Shown piece after piece: positions 1-22,438 of a stretch of 64,000 nucleotides of DNA (position 1 is the stretch's first letter; every line of letters begins with the position of its first letter). The DNA comes from Apostichopus japonicus (Eukaryota; Echinodermata; Holothuroidea; Aspidochirotida; Stichopodidae), in contig NC_092566.1 in assembly GCF_037975245.1 (NCBI RefSeq), positions 3,350,001-3,414,000 of the forward strand, given 5' to 3'. The notes beneath the pieces are model-generated. The model made no database searches and had not been told where the DNA came from. It saw only the letters and a program-made list of their open reading frames with translations. A program made the position numbers and the translations under genes.

Positions 1-136
1 TTTCAGAAATCACAGTTAAGCAGCAACACAACTGAGACAGAAAAACAGTCCATATTTTACTTACAGGAAGATTTGTAAAATGTGTGATTTGTTTATAGTA
101 AGTTCTTCATAGACGCTACGAGTTTGTGACTTTTAC

Positions 137-355
137 CTGTTTACCTCTGTTGGGCCACTACAATTAAGTGGGATTTTAATTCCTTGTTTTACTTTTCGAA
201 TGAAGTAACTATTGAAGCAACCTGTGTCTTTGTTGGATATTTGTAATCTAATGTGTAATGCACCACAGTGACTATTCGTCAGAAATTTGGGAAATTCAAC
301 CCTGAATCCTGCTTTAAGATGTCTGTATACTCTCTTGTCAAAATGTTGCACTATG
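137..355 (-). CDS. Candidate internal exon of an unrecognised gene (partial)
   Basis: On the minus strand an open stretch of 219 bp is bounded by a good acceptor (pyrimidine run ending TTTTTGCAG just above 355) and a GTAAAAG donor just below 137. Its reading frame is phase 2 at both ends. It encodes about 72 residues with three cysteines and a hydrophobic/charged pattern of a folded domain (HCGALHIRLQISN, then GCFNSYFIRKVKQGIKIPL, then NCSG, a possible N-glycosylation site). I do not recognise the family. The gene would be transcribed leftwards out of the window, in the same direction as and downstream of the LEKR1-like gene. No convincing neighbouring exon was found between 356 and 3383, so this could also be a chance open frame. 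Confidence 0.42.
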
Positions 356-3300
356 CTGCAAAAATACATAAAAATGTAAAAATAATGACAATTGTGATTG
401 TGAACATTTTTTGGACGGATTAAAAACCTTTTCAGAAATATTTGTTTTCTTCTTGTAAGATACTTAACCGAATAATGATCAATGTCACAGGCCAAAGATT
501 ATAGAGAAATATGACGTTAATATTGGACTTTACAATTACAGTGAAACCTGGATAATCCAGACCTTTGTAATCCAGATAATCCTGGACTATCTCAATTTTC
601 TAGATAATCCTGGGATTATCTAGATGTAATATCCAACCATTCATTGTTGTAAAATATAATGGACATGTGCCATCACTAATCTAAATTGACTTTGTCAAGT
701 GTCATTCACGGTCTGTAACGGAGCAAATTTGCACGAATGTAGAGAAACGTACAAAGCACTGAATGTTACTGGATATTTCATGTTGTACTTTGTGACTCAT
801 ATAACAATAACTAACCTACAGCACTAAAGTACAGGCAACTATAATTTATGTTTAATGTTGGAAAAGATCCAGTCGTGAGGTGTCCAGAAATTCCAGATTT
901 TTACCATGGTAATGATTGATAATGTCATAATATAATGACGGCTTGATTCACATTTTCTTTTGTATCATGTGTCCGTGTTTAAAACCGGTTTTGTTTTTAC
1001 AGTTTAACTTTAAATCCTTCAAGTTGAACAGGGAAGGCTAGCTGTAATATATTTTAATAATGGTCGCCATCATGTTCCCTGCATTCTGTTATATACTAAA
1101 ATGTGGTTTGCTTCTTATGATTTGCACCAACAATATTCTATGTCATAATTTGTACTTGTCTGCTTGAGAGAAAAGAGAAATTATGTTTTAAATAATGCAA
1201 TTCTTATCACAATATCTTATTCTCTTTACACACTTTTCCTTTTTTCTATGTTACTGAATTCTTTGGTACTGTACTTTAAAGTGAAGTTTGTGGCATTAAT
1301 AAGAAGTATTGCACTTGTCTCCCAATTGTTCTTTGGTTTCATCTCGTTCGTCATTTCGTCTCACTCGTCATTTAAACTACATCAATCTTGGCCGCAATGT
1401 TTAGCATACTTCAAGTCGCCAAAAGTTGTCGATTGTACTGCCCAGAGGCTAACGTTCTTAAGTAAGCCATCCCTCTGGCCCACACCTCATGGTTATCCCT
1501 ATCTGTATCGGCTTCCTCACAAGAGAAACAAAATTGTACAGGAAACTTTGTTTTATTGTCACCCAATGGTTACTGTAAACTGCAGAGCAGTTAGCTTCCC
1601 CACTGGCACAATTGTGTAACTTTACAGAATGGTAAAGTGGTCACCCCAAACGTCGAACATGACAAATATCAACAAAGTAAAAAGAATTAACTTAACTCAT
1701 TATATAGATTACAGAGACTTGACATGTATTTTCATTGGTTTGGTGACATCTCCAATCAATCATTCATCTCTCTTAACATTTCCAGAAGATATGACTGAAG
1801 GAATCTGCTCAAAATAATTTTCTGACCCTTTCCGTGAGAGATGTGATCTTTCAGTTTGTATGCCTCACATGGACCCCCCATTAGGAGAGGGGGCCAGGAG
1901 TCAGACCAATGTTCAAGATGTAATGATATTGCCTCCTGTAGCAGCCCCATACCCATGTGAAACTCAATACTGTTGACATACACTATGACCTCCCCCCCCC
2001 CTCGCTCCCTCCCCACCTGTTGTCTGAGCCCCTTTAAGGTATTATGTACTCTACAACTAAACCTGCAAAAAAGCAGCGGAAAATATCAGTCAATTAAGCT
2101 TATATTAAGGAATCTTTTGTGGAAAGGGATAATGAGAGAAATCTGATTCTATTTTCAACTATCACATTAATGATTATCTGTAGTTTCAAATACTGAAATA
2201 GCTTGTGTTGAATCTCAGCCTGAGAAAATGTCTGCTTGCAAAATGGTGTGGATTTTTCAGCATTTATTATGCCGCATCCAACATATAGGACAAAAAGTAA
2301 GTCTTCAAGCACCCATATCTGTAGACAAAATACCGTTCGTATGATCATAATTTACTTAATGTAATGATAAATTCCAGAAGATACAACACACACAAAATTC
2401 TGAGTGACTTCCATGAATTACCGAGGTATACAGAAGTTATATCGAATTTGTAATAAACTATATTGATTCATACTTCTAGATATAAATGACTGTGGTCTGT
2501 CATGTCTTTAAAGCAGCTGGAAGCAATTTTCTTGATATTAAAACTTAATAAAAGTAGAAGCACTTCCTATCAAAATGTCCCTAGTCTCTCCTTTGAGTAT
2601 CTAATCCATTGTTCAGCACCTTAACAGGTATAATATCAGGTAGTAATAAGAAAATAAAATAATGCCTTGAAAATGAACGAAAATGAATACTGTTTAGCCG
2701 GTAGTCACCACATGTATTAAAAGACAATTAACGGAAATTCAAATATGGACGGTAAACCGATTATGGAAGAAATTGTGACGGCTTAAAACTTGCTTAATGA
2801 TGTTTGACATAACTAAATCATACAAGAAAGATAAGTAGTACTACTAACATGACTGGCCACTTACATACAGCACCTGAAAATTATTAAATAACAATTTTTT
2901 TCCTAAAATCTATACCATCTACCATGAGTTTGATCAAAGTATTTTCTTGTGTAACTAAAATCATATGATCTCTATTAAACAAATAAATAAAAGTTCATTA
3001 CATAGTAGATTATTCCCAAAAACTTAATGATATTTTCTGAACAATGAATAAAATGTGCTAATAATATTTTTCTTATTAATCATAATGTAAAATATTTCAA
3101 GGTGTTGGATAATGATGTTCTGGCAATCTACCATTTAGTCAGTAACTCAGACTGTATAATAAAATCACTTCATAGTTTGATTCATAATGGTCAGTGTAAC
3201 ATTCTTATTAATGGAAGCAGATTAAGGAAACTACTAATTTGATAAACATTTGGGATAAAATGCTGTCTACCATAAAGTTTTAGCAGGAGTTGTCCTATTA

Positions 3301-3383
3301 AAACTAAAAGGCTTCCAGCTTATTTGATGTTCTGATAGAGGAATTTCAACATCAAGTTGTATTATTTGGTATCAGTCAATATA
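356..3383. other. Intergenic or intronic stretch
   Basis: AT-rich DNA between the candidate left-edge exon and the stop codon of the LEKR1-like gene. It must contain the 3' UTR and polyadenylation site of that minus-strand gene. A minus-strand AATAAA lies at 2263-2268, but I cannot say whether it is used. A pogo-like terminus with a palindrome is listed separately. A 151-codon open frame on the plus strand at 1164-1619 has no family resemblance. Confidence 0.6.
539..624. mobile_element. Possible pogo/Tigger-like terminus with adjacent perfect palindrome
   Basis: After a TA dinucleotide the sequence reads CAGTGAAACCTGGATAATCC, which resembles the terminal inverted repeat of pogo/Tigger DNA transposons. 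Sixty bases further on, 599-610 and 613-624 form a perfect 12-bp inverted repeat (TCTAGATAATCC, 2-nt spacer). The opposite transposon end was not found, so this is at most a fragment. Confidence 0.35.
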
Positions 3384-13197
<9,814 letters not shown>

Positions 13198-13981
13198 TTA
13201 AAAATGGCTAATGGCACTGCTAATTATGTTTCACTTGGCTCGTCTGTGGATCTTCGTCTAGGACAATCTGTTGATGGATCAAGATTTTACATCTAATTAG
13301 ATTTACAATGAAAATACAAATTTCATATAATTTCCTGAGAATAGAAGTAATTACTATAGATCCTACTTCTAGGCCTATACAACATTGCAATAGTTTGAGC
13401 ATAAATAAATGCTACCAATCTATGATATCTTATGATCCTGTGTAAATACGACTTCAAACAATATTAATAAGGTCACTGGTATTGGTAATACACCTAGGCT
13501 TAGTTCATAATAGTTTATTCCTTGTCTTTGATGATTCTCTCTGGCCTTAGCACAGACTTCATTCCGAGCACAGTCTGCTGCAAAAATAGGACTGGTCTAG
13601 CTCTATCCTAATCTTTGTTTTGTATTTTGCTAAACTGGTACATGCACAGAACTAGTTAAAGAACTAGCGTTAAAATTAACACGAAATATTAACTTAGATA
13701 GCTCAATTTATGAGTTAGAAGAAGTAGAATTAATGATGAACTGTACGAAACCAGGTGATTTTCAAAGTGAGGACAGTGCTTTTAGCATATTCTGACCTGC
13801 GAGTCAATAGAAATGGAATATAACTTCATTTTATGAAAAGGCATCGAATAGTAAACAAGTTGCTGTTTCCAAGGTTTGATAATGCTATGGTTAATCAGAG
13901 TTGACATAAACAACGTTTACATGCGCTTAAGAGTTTTCTATGTCAGTCATGTGGACTAATAGATCAAAACGGCTAAGTAAA

Positions 13982-14257
13982 CCATGTGGCCGAGTGGATA
14001 AAGGTGGTGGCATTTGAAGCAAGGAGGCTTAGCAATCGGGGAGGTTCCGGGTTCGATACCCGGCCGGGTAATAGTAAGGTGGTTTTGTCATCCAACAGCA
14101 ATCTACGGTTTTCCCATCTGAAATGACTTTCTAAATTTAAAAGACTACAAATCTTAGTCAAAATGTTGAATTGGAAGTCACCCGACGTGTTAGTTATAAT
14201 ACAACAGCCCTTGCTTGTTTCTCTCACATTTGTGGTCGTAAAAATAACTGCTGATTA
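13982..14257 (+). mobile_element. tRNA-derived SINE, copy 2
   Basis: The same family as 7641-7935, with better preserved internal promoters: A box TGGCCGAGTGG and perfect B-box core GGTTCGATACC. The body ends CTGCTGATTA. Its better conservation suggests a younger insertion. It lies about 0.8 kb upstream of the LEKR1-like start codon. Confidence 0.87.
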
Positions 14258-14403
14258 GAAATCCGAACTAGATTGATCAATCACGTATTTTGGCTAAGAT
14301 CATGTGTTGTCCCTTTCCGCAAGGGACTCGTGATACACATATGACGTAACATCCTCACGATCACGCCGTCACAGTCCCAATACAAAATACAATGTTGGGT
14401 AAG

Positions 14404-14431
14404 ACCATGGAGCTATTTATAGCTCCATGGT
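14404..14431. other. Perfect 12-bp stem hairpin
   Basis: ACCATGGAGCTA, loop TTTA, then the exact reverse complement. A second imperfect hairpin (AGAGAC...CTATA / TATAG...GTCTCT) follows about 40 bp downstream. Function unknown. Confidence 0.7.
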
Positions 14432-14655
14432 AAGACTAGAGTTGAGGGTGGATCGGTTACGTCGTTTGTAGAGACCCTATACCTATTATAGCGTCTCTAG
14501 TCGTTTGGTTTTCGTGCCCATGCTCTCTATCTTGGGCAACTTTTCGAAAAAGTAGCAAGCTTGATTTACCCATAATGAGATTGTTATTGATTAAATTACA
14601 TAAGACAGATCGAAGTCTTGATACGTCGATGTTCCAACGAAAGAAAACACTGAAG

Positions 14656-15030
14656 CAAGGGCGTAGGAACCGGGGGGGGGGGGGCTGGGGGGGGGCGCCA
14701 GCCCCCCCAGTGAAAAATGTGGAGGGGCGGAAGTATCATTCCGCCCCCCCGCTCCGCAAGTCAGAAAACCCCTTTTTCATTTCCAAATGAGAACAAAAAT
14801 CTCATTTGGAGCACCAAATTGCATCTAAGGCCAGGTGAAAATACAAAATTAAGTTTACAAAATGGAGTGGGTGTTGAAGTGTGCTATATTGCACCAAATT
14901 GTATCTGAAGCCACCTGGAAATGCAAAAAATTCCAAAGGGGAGGGGGACACCCCCTCCCCTTAGACCCCTCCCCCAGGCCGGCCATCAGTCTTCAGCCCC
15001 CCCACTCAAAAATACCTTCCTACGCCACTG
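14656..15030. mobile_element. Non-autonomous hAT-like MITE (375 bp)
   Basis: The ends are inverted repeats of CAGTGGCGTAGGAA (left copy CAAGGGCGTAGGAA). The element is bounded by a perfect 8-bp direct repeat CACTGAAG at 14648-14655 and 15031-15038. 8-bp duplications with CAGTGGCG-type ends are typical of hAT transposons. The interior has long G and C runs and no coding capacity. A fragment of the same family is at 30745-30840. Confidence 0.85.
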
Positions 15031-15649
15031 CACTGAAGTAGTATTTGAGTGCTAGTAATATCTCTAAACATAGGCCTATTCTGTTTTCCATAAATATATT
15101 CACCTTTAAATTTGCTAAATATCTGGAATGCTCGATGAAGGATGCCATTCGATGCCACCTATGATACCTCATAGGCAGGCCTAAACAATTAATCCACTGT
15201 TTATAAATTCTAAAAAAAGTAAAAACTCAACTATAGATCATGTTCTTTTAAGCTTAATTTCAAATAAACAACACGTCCCTTTGGAGGTGATGCAACACAA
15301 GTTCACAAATTTGTGCTGTAGTATCAACAAATGGTTCTATTTGAGGCCGTAAATCTCATGTTTACCAAAAACGTACATCAACAGACAACGAGAAAACAAG
15401 AAAGAAAGAGAAAGACGATTTGCATTCATGTTTCTGTTTGAGAGCAATGAAATATCAACACTGACGTGGATTATGTCATGTGTCTAAATTTTTATCTTAG
15501 CCCCATTTGAATTATTTAAAAAAAAATAGATTATTATTTAAAATGGATATTATGGAATGGATCGATGCATTGCTGCCGAATATCAAACGACTATTTGAAG
15601 TAGTTATTTGAAGCAGAAGTTAGTTGTTTGTTGAGATTGATTCATCCGC

Positions 15650-16039
15650 ACGTATGGCAAGCCATTTTATTTTTTTCAGTATTTATTGATATCAACAATT
15701 TTTTAATGATATCAAAAATTATTATTTGAAGATATCAGTAATTCGAATTAATGATATGTACATATCACTAATTCGAATTAGTGATATCAGTAAATATGAC
15801 GTCATATTTGATGATATCACTAATTCGAAATAGTGATATGTACATATCACAAATACATTGAAAGATATCTTTAAATTATTTCTTGATATCACTTATTCAT
15901 TTAATGATATCATTAAATGAATTAGTGATATCAAGAAATGAATTGAATTCTTGATATCAATAATTGATTTAATGATATCATGAAATAATTAAAGATATCA
16001 TTAAATATTGAATAAAAACTTAAACGGCTTGCCATACGT
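15650..16039. mobile_element. MITE built of GATATC palindromes
   Basis: The ends are perfect inverted repeats (ACGTATGGCAAGCC / GGCTTGCCATACGT). The outer ACGT is itself palindromic and may be a 4-bp target duplication. Inside are about a dozen GATATC sites, repeated ATTCGAAT and GATATGTACATATC palindromes, and an 18-bp palindrome around TGACGTCA (15792-15809). No coding capacity. The superfamily cannot be assigned by eye. Confidence 0.75.
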
Positions 16040-16251
16040 ACGTACCATACAAATTCTAGTCAAGTTTTGTTATTGCTTGTCAACTGGATATATTTTGTTT
16101 ACGATGGAACTAAATATAACTACTGGTGAAACTTGATTTCTAAAATCAACACAATGTAGCTTGCGAATGCTAATGTTAAAAAAGTGCAAAAGCAGTCAAC
16201 TTTCACTTTCAATGGTACGTGTGATAAATTTGTATAAACATTAGCGCATCG

Positions 16252-16400
16252 ACTTCCGTATATCGCCACCGTCATACTAAATTTTGTCTCTCAGCTGCTC
16301 AGCAGCTGAAGCAGCCTGAATGGATTTAATTAAAGATGCGCATGCGTAAAAGCAGGTTAAAAATGGCAGCCTTCACAAGTCTGTATTGCTGGTAATTATC
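16252..16400 (+). promoter_or_regulatory. WDFY3: Candidate promoter and non-coding first exon, probably WDFY3
   Basis: Within 150 bp lie an ETS-type ACTTCCG (16252), a palindrome TCAGCTGCT/AGCAGCTGA with two E-boxes (16291-16309), an NRF1-type TGCGCATGCGT (16337-16347) and a YY1-type AAAATGGC (16360-16367). A GTAATT donor follows about 20 bp later. Clusters of ETS, NRF1 and YY1 sites typify TATA-less housekeeping promoters. The first coding WDFY3 exon begins at a splice acceptor, so an upstream leader exon must exist. Which gene(s) this serves is inferred. Confidence 0.45.
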
Positions 16401-19400
16401 CGTAAAATATTGCTCTGAAGTTTCACAAATTTTGTACGGAATACACACCTTGTCCAACGAAGAGTGTTGTAAATAAGGTAAATATTTTGTTTCTACGAAA
16501 CCGTAAGTATACATTTGAAATTGTCCATTTCCATATCAAAATTGACACCGACTGGGGTCAAAATATACAAATTTGTTAAATACTGTGGTGTGTACACTAT
16601 GGTGTGTAACATCACCCCACATATCATTCACGTACTGTAAGGCCTATGCTGCCCACTGTTAAAAGTACCAATGTTCAGTTAATCTAGTGACTATCGTAGT
16701 AATTGAGTACTCAGTTGCCCAGCCCAATTCTACTGTGTACCAACGACACGGAAAACATCCTAACTTGTAGGACACAATATTCATTAGAAAGCTGTAGACA
16801 ATGTTGGGTGTTAAACACCAAATCACAATTTCGTAAATGTGAGTTATAGGGCAGTGTGACTTGGTAAGTGTAACTTAGTCATTGGGTCTAGCCTAATTTT
16901 ACTTGCATGTTGTGCGACAAGTAGGCCTAACCTAGCCTAGAAGTACAATTTTCTGAATTTGACGTGGGCCTAGACTAGCTTAAGTTGGTACTACAAAGTA
17001 AAATTTACTATACGAAAGTAATCAGCTATGCACACAAATATGTTAGAAAGTCAATGGTAGTCGATCCTGCTCAAAGTCAAGTTTTCAATTACTATGGAGT
17101 ATGGGTCTGGCTATGACGTATGGGGGTGTACAGTTACTTTGCATGTTACTTTGTGTTTGTAAGTCAAATTGTAACCACTTTTCAATCACAATTTTGATCT
17201 ACAAATGCTTTATGGAAACGTCCGAAATTGCCACAGTGTAACAAGGAAAAATGAATATTGTATTTTGAGATCATACCGCCCATTCAGTGGAATTGTACAG
17301 TAAACCTCAAGGCATCATGAAGTTAGGGAAGTTCGTCTTTGCTTCCTGCAGTTTGACTCCTGACCTTTACAAGTATAGTTCTTTTCCTTTCTGGCGGAAT
17401 CTGTTCAAACCATCTGAAATCACATAGCTGGAGGATAGAACTTAACCAAAATCAGAGAAATCGTCTTTGCCACTCTCATTTAAAAGAGTGTTAATGCCCT
17501 TACTATCGTGAATTAACTGTATCCCATCATATATACTTAAAGGTCTACGGACACCTATGAACAACATGTCCTAATCACTCTAATAGGCATTAACAATCTT
17601 GAAAATAGCTGCAACTCTGATCACAATCCATCAAAGATTGACCATTTTACAAGTCTTTTCTTAATCTTTGTTATATATGAATAAATATGCACATTGATGA
17701 TGTAAAGGGATTGACTGCCTAATTTTCTGTTATGTTATCCCTTTGTTTTTGTTTTTATAACCTTCTTTACAATGACACTTATATACCCCAGGATTGTGGA
17801 CAAAAAGCAATGTTTTAAATATTATATTGTCTTCTTTGAATCATTCAAATATATATGCAGGCTTGTAATTATGGGTAAACTTATTAAGACCTAAAGTAAG
17901 ACATTTTGATAAGCACAGCACTCCATGTCATAGTTTGCACATATATAATGTTTCCCATATTTTTCAAAACTTCAAGTGTGTTGTATATCAACAGATTTTG
18001 AATGACAATATTACACAACAAATGTACTGAATATAGGGGCAAGGTGGCCTTAAGTAGTACTTTAAGAATTCAAGTTTGAACAGGCAAATTTGACTCATTG
18101 TTGGATATATTTCACTAAATTCTACATTGGCTTTGTAGCTTTTTCAATGTGTTACCAACATGCACAACTACATTGTACATATTTCGGCCAAACTTTTGTA
18201 GCGATTTCCATAGCAGTATCTTTGCCAATAATGGCTGCTACTACCCATACTCACTTTGTACCAGTAATTGACAAGAGACTCGTCAGCTGTGACTATGGGG
18301 ATTGTTTAATCTTAAATATAGGTCACACACAGCCAAGTTATGATTATGCCATGATTATCCCAAGTTATGATTATGCCAATATCCAGATTAAGCACCAGTT
18401 AGTTAAACTGAAGCAATTGCCTGTAGAGACCAGGATGAAGACAAGTTTAAGTGTGGTTCAAGTTAACTTACCATGATTACACTCGTCAGATTCAGCTTTC
18501 AAGATGAGGATATATATATGCAAGAACAATTCTTAACTGCCTTGATTTCAGATTTCAATTTATTTTCTCACATGGAGTTTCTCCGTCAGCCTAGATGCCA
18601 CTAGGGTTTATGTTTTTTTTCATTTTTCTCCAAAAATGACCAAATTATTTTCACTGCGTCAGAGTTACACAAGTACTGCCTTTCCAAATGAATCAGATGT
18701 GTATAAATATCACTTAGTCTATATGAGTAACCAATATTTGTTGGATATTATGTTTTGGTGAATTTTCTGAATACCAGTGACATCACAGTGCTACACTCAC
18801 TCATATTTAAAAAATGTCATTTTGTATACCTATGGCGTAAGGATCTCTGTACATAGTAAACTGCTGGTTAACAATTCCAGTACTGTAGGTAATGTCAATA
18901 TGTTAAATGCTTATATAAATGTTAAGTTTTGAATAACTATTCTCTTCTCAGTTTTATTTAATAGTCTGTTCCAAATCTTACAATTCTTTGAAACAGGTTT
19001 TCCTTTCAACCAAGTTACAGTACTTCAGAAAGTTTGTTTGAACCAGATTAATTGATATTTGAATGACTTGGTCATTAATAACTATAGATGCAATCTCAAG
19101 TAACAGTCCTGGTTAGTTTCTTCATGAAAGTTACAACTGAATTTTGGTCAGCAATTTATTGTAGATTATCACACTTAGCCACATGCAAACCTCACACCTG
19201 ATTTACTTCAGAGTTTAATAAAGTCAGATTAATTTTTGATCATTCGTTACTTTTTGTTATTGATTGCTTGAAACATAAACTTGGTGATTTAAGTTATTGC
19301 TATACACCTACCTAGGAATCATAGATTGAAGTGTGTTTATCCACTATATAAATGTATAGAAGCATCCCATGTGCACCACTTTAGTGCTTGTAGAATTATG

Positions 19401-21954
19401 TGAGTCCACTTTCAATTTCATTCTTGTTTTGAAGTTATGTCCATCCTCCGCCTTGTCATGCACTAATTTAGTTTGCTTTTGTTGGTGTCTGTTTGTTCTT
19501 TTCGCCATCTTCAAAAGATGCAGAGGTTATTGAAAGTTTGTTGTGCACAGACAATTTGGAGGTTTAAAGATGAATTAGATTGATGATGGAACAACAGTAA
19601 CAGACCATTTTCTCCTCCTAATAGCCATGCTCTGTAAATAACATTACTTGTGAGCGGGATTTTATGGTTCCTTTAGCAAACAAGGAGTGCTTGAATAAAG
19701 AAGGCTTAAAAATCCAGAGATGAACTGTGATTGAACTTAGGCCAACTGTCATCTTTAACGTAACGTACACTGTATGGCAGAAAACTTTGGGATGAACGAC
19801 TCCCTCTAACAGCTAAGAAAATCTTGCTAAGTGTAAAGAGATATCCTCAGGGTCTGTGGGTTGTCAGTTTGGAGATTTGTGACATCACACAGTCGCAGGC
19901 CACCATGACCTGAAACCTACTTTCTCTATGTTAAATGTTTTTGTTATCATATTTTTAAAGTAGAATATTACAACTTATCAGTGTTTACACAGAAACAATG
20001 CCATTATCTTGGTCATGTGAAGAGCTTCAATATGTTTTAGATTCAGTATTTGCAAATCCCCATCTCCATCACACAAAATAAAACATAATTTGTTGTACTG
20101 TAATAAATCTGGAAGAAATTGAAAACTGGAGCATGTGTGGCTGGGTGATGTCATATTTTAAACTTGATCAAGTATTCTGCCTTGTTTGTAAAGGGGACAG
20201 TAAATCTGTTAAATCTGCGAAATGGAACTTGTAACCTATTTCTTAGCTAATTGTGGCAGATGTTCAGGAGAGTCTCTATCAGATAGTCGACCGATGATTT
20301 AGTTGGGTCTGTGTCTCCTTGGAGTCACAGTATGAAGATAAGGATAAATATGGATTTACAAATTACAATAGAGCTCCAAAAAGGCTTGTAGTGGCCTGCC
20401 ATCTTTGATATGGAGGGGGGGGGGGGGGGGATGGGGGCTGAATCGCATCTTTCATGACTGTATTGGTCGTTGAGCTTCAGATGAAGCAGGATTTACATAA
20501 TTGTAGTTGCATATATCTGTCTCTTTATAGATCCTCTCTGCTGTTAACTGGTAATAGTTACAGACAGAAACATTTTCTGTGAAGAAACAGACTCTGCAGT
20601 ACTTAGTAATAATACTTTGCCTTTCTCTAAAACTTTTACATATTTTGAAATGCAGTAAAATTCTCTGTTTTTTCATAATGGAGCTATTTTCCTGGAAATT
20701 TTTCCTTTTATTTGTTTCATATTTATTTGAAACTTTGGTGTCATGGCATTTAATCTTTTTGAGCTGCAGTATTGTTCATTTTTTTCATGCAGTTTGTTCA
20801 TTACAATTTGGTATTTGGAAAATTGATTAGAAAGAGGGGCAAGGAAAAATATTTATCGGTAAAGGACAAAGTTCAGGAATCCTTGTCAAACCTGCAAATG
20901 GCAGCTCAGTTTTTGAAAATCTCTTTTTCGTAGACGACCTTCTCGAACAGTGAAAAAAAAAAAATTAATTTTGAGTAACCATTTTCAAGTGTAGTTGGAT
21001 TTGTCATTGAAAGAATGTGTTTCACATCTTCAAGGATTCTAGTCAACTAATGTCTTTCACTCTTGTTCATCTTGTCCTTCAGTTTCATTGTGACATTGTC
21101 TTTGAGGGTTGATAAAACGACCTCAATTTACAAGTCTCAGTATTTGTTTGCTAATATTGTATCAATTTTCGAGATCAATCATTGTACGTATTTACAGAGC
21201 AATTGTCGTTGTTTTATCAGCGACAAAAATATTCTGTAGTTTGGTCAGTATGTTGTGCCAAATCCTTCCTTTGGAAAATTCACCTTACTGTAGAACAAGC
21301 ATCCAAAACTTTTTTACACGCAAAGATTAGATTTAATGGAGGTACACAAATGTTAAGTGTGTAATATTCATACAAGTAAACACTCTTTTAATTTAGATTT
21401 GAATCATTCATCCTGTAGGGAATATTTAAGCTTTTACTTCTTCGTATGTTTACAGAAAATTGAAGCTGGGTTGATCACATGTAAAAATCATGAAAGAAGC
21501 TCTTGAAAGCTTCAAAGATGTTGGATACATGTGTACATATATGGTTGTATTTATTTAGCAAAAGTTTGGTCATTTTGTATAGCATTTTGCATTTTAAAGT
21601 AGCAAATAAAATATTCACTGCTTCCAAGCTAGAAATAAGAGTGCATTGTTAGCAAGATTCCTAGTTTTCAATTCAATTCTGTTTTACATGAAATTCTGGT
21701 TTAGTGCATTGTCAATCAATAATCTAGGGAAGTGAATTATCATATTGATGTAGAGCCTCGGCAAGAATTTACTGAACAGCCGAAGGGCAAACAAATAGCC
21801 ATTAAGCCGTAGATCTAGTACTTTACCAGTATACCGATTGATCAGTTGTTGGTATTGAACAATAATTCTTTAACCTAGTTTGCTAGATTTAAAGTTAAGT
21901 TAAAGTTGAAGGTTTTATAGACTTGTTCAAGGCCAAGGCCCCCTCACACAACTT
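16401..21954. other. Presumed WDFY3 leader intron, left part
   Basis: AT-rich non-coding sequence with short duplications (for example AAGTTATGATTATGCC twice at 18.34-18.38 kb) and a poly-G run near 20.41 kb. Open frames of up to 128 codons show no family resemblance and no splice context. Nothing else recognised. Confidence 0.55.
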
Positions 21955-22278
21955 TTAACAAAATTAACCCATAGTCATTGGTAACTTGTCACACCCACAA
22001 AGCAAAATGCACCATTCAAACAGTCCCTCCTGGGGCACTACAGTGCACCACATCTACAGTACGTGTCCCATTGGGGACTGTAGATAGGGTGCTGCCACAA
22101 ACCGGTGCGCAACAGCTATGTTTACAAGTTATCTCACAAGTCCCCATTTACACACCTGGTGAAGAGAGGCAATGGAGATTTAGCGCCTTGCCCATGGACA
22201 CCAAGTAATGATCTGGCTAGGACTCGAACTTGCAATACCAAAGGTCACAAGTCCACTGCCTTAACCACAATGCTCTAC
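21955..22278 (-). mobile_element. tRNA-derived SINE, second family
   Basis: Read on the minus strand, the head has GTGGTTAAGGCAGTGG and a B box AGTTCGAGTCC. The body runs through GGGCAAGGCGCTAAATC and GTGTAAATGGGGACTT, with self-complementary blocks around CTACAGT. The 3' limit is approximate. Confidence 0.65.
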
Positions 22279-22438
22279 AATCATCTTTCCTCAAGTGTTT
22301 CGTTAATGACATTTATGTAATGTAAACATAAGTAAGTATTGAATATTACTTGACCTGGTTATTTGAACTACTGTACTTGTAACCGTACATATAGTAGTAA
22401 GTGTTTTGATTTCACAAGTGTATTGGTCATATACTGTA

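Noticed and set aside
1164-1619. 151-codon plus-strand frame with hydrophobic N-terminal half
   Set aside because: AT-rich random-looking composition, no recognisable domain and no promoter or splice context.
13982-14052. Functional tRNA gene (A and B boxes present)
   Set aside because: No closed acceptor stem and a SINE body follows; the same applies to the tRNA-like heads at 22.2 and 57.2 kb.
18090-18476. 128-codon plus-strand frame in the presumed leader intron
   Set aside because: No family resemblance; part is a short tandem duplication (SYDYA repeated).
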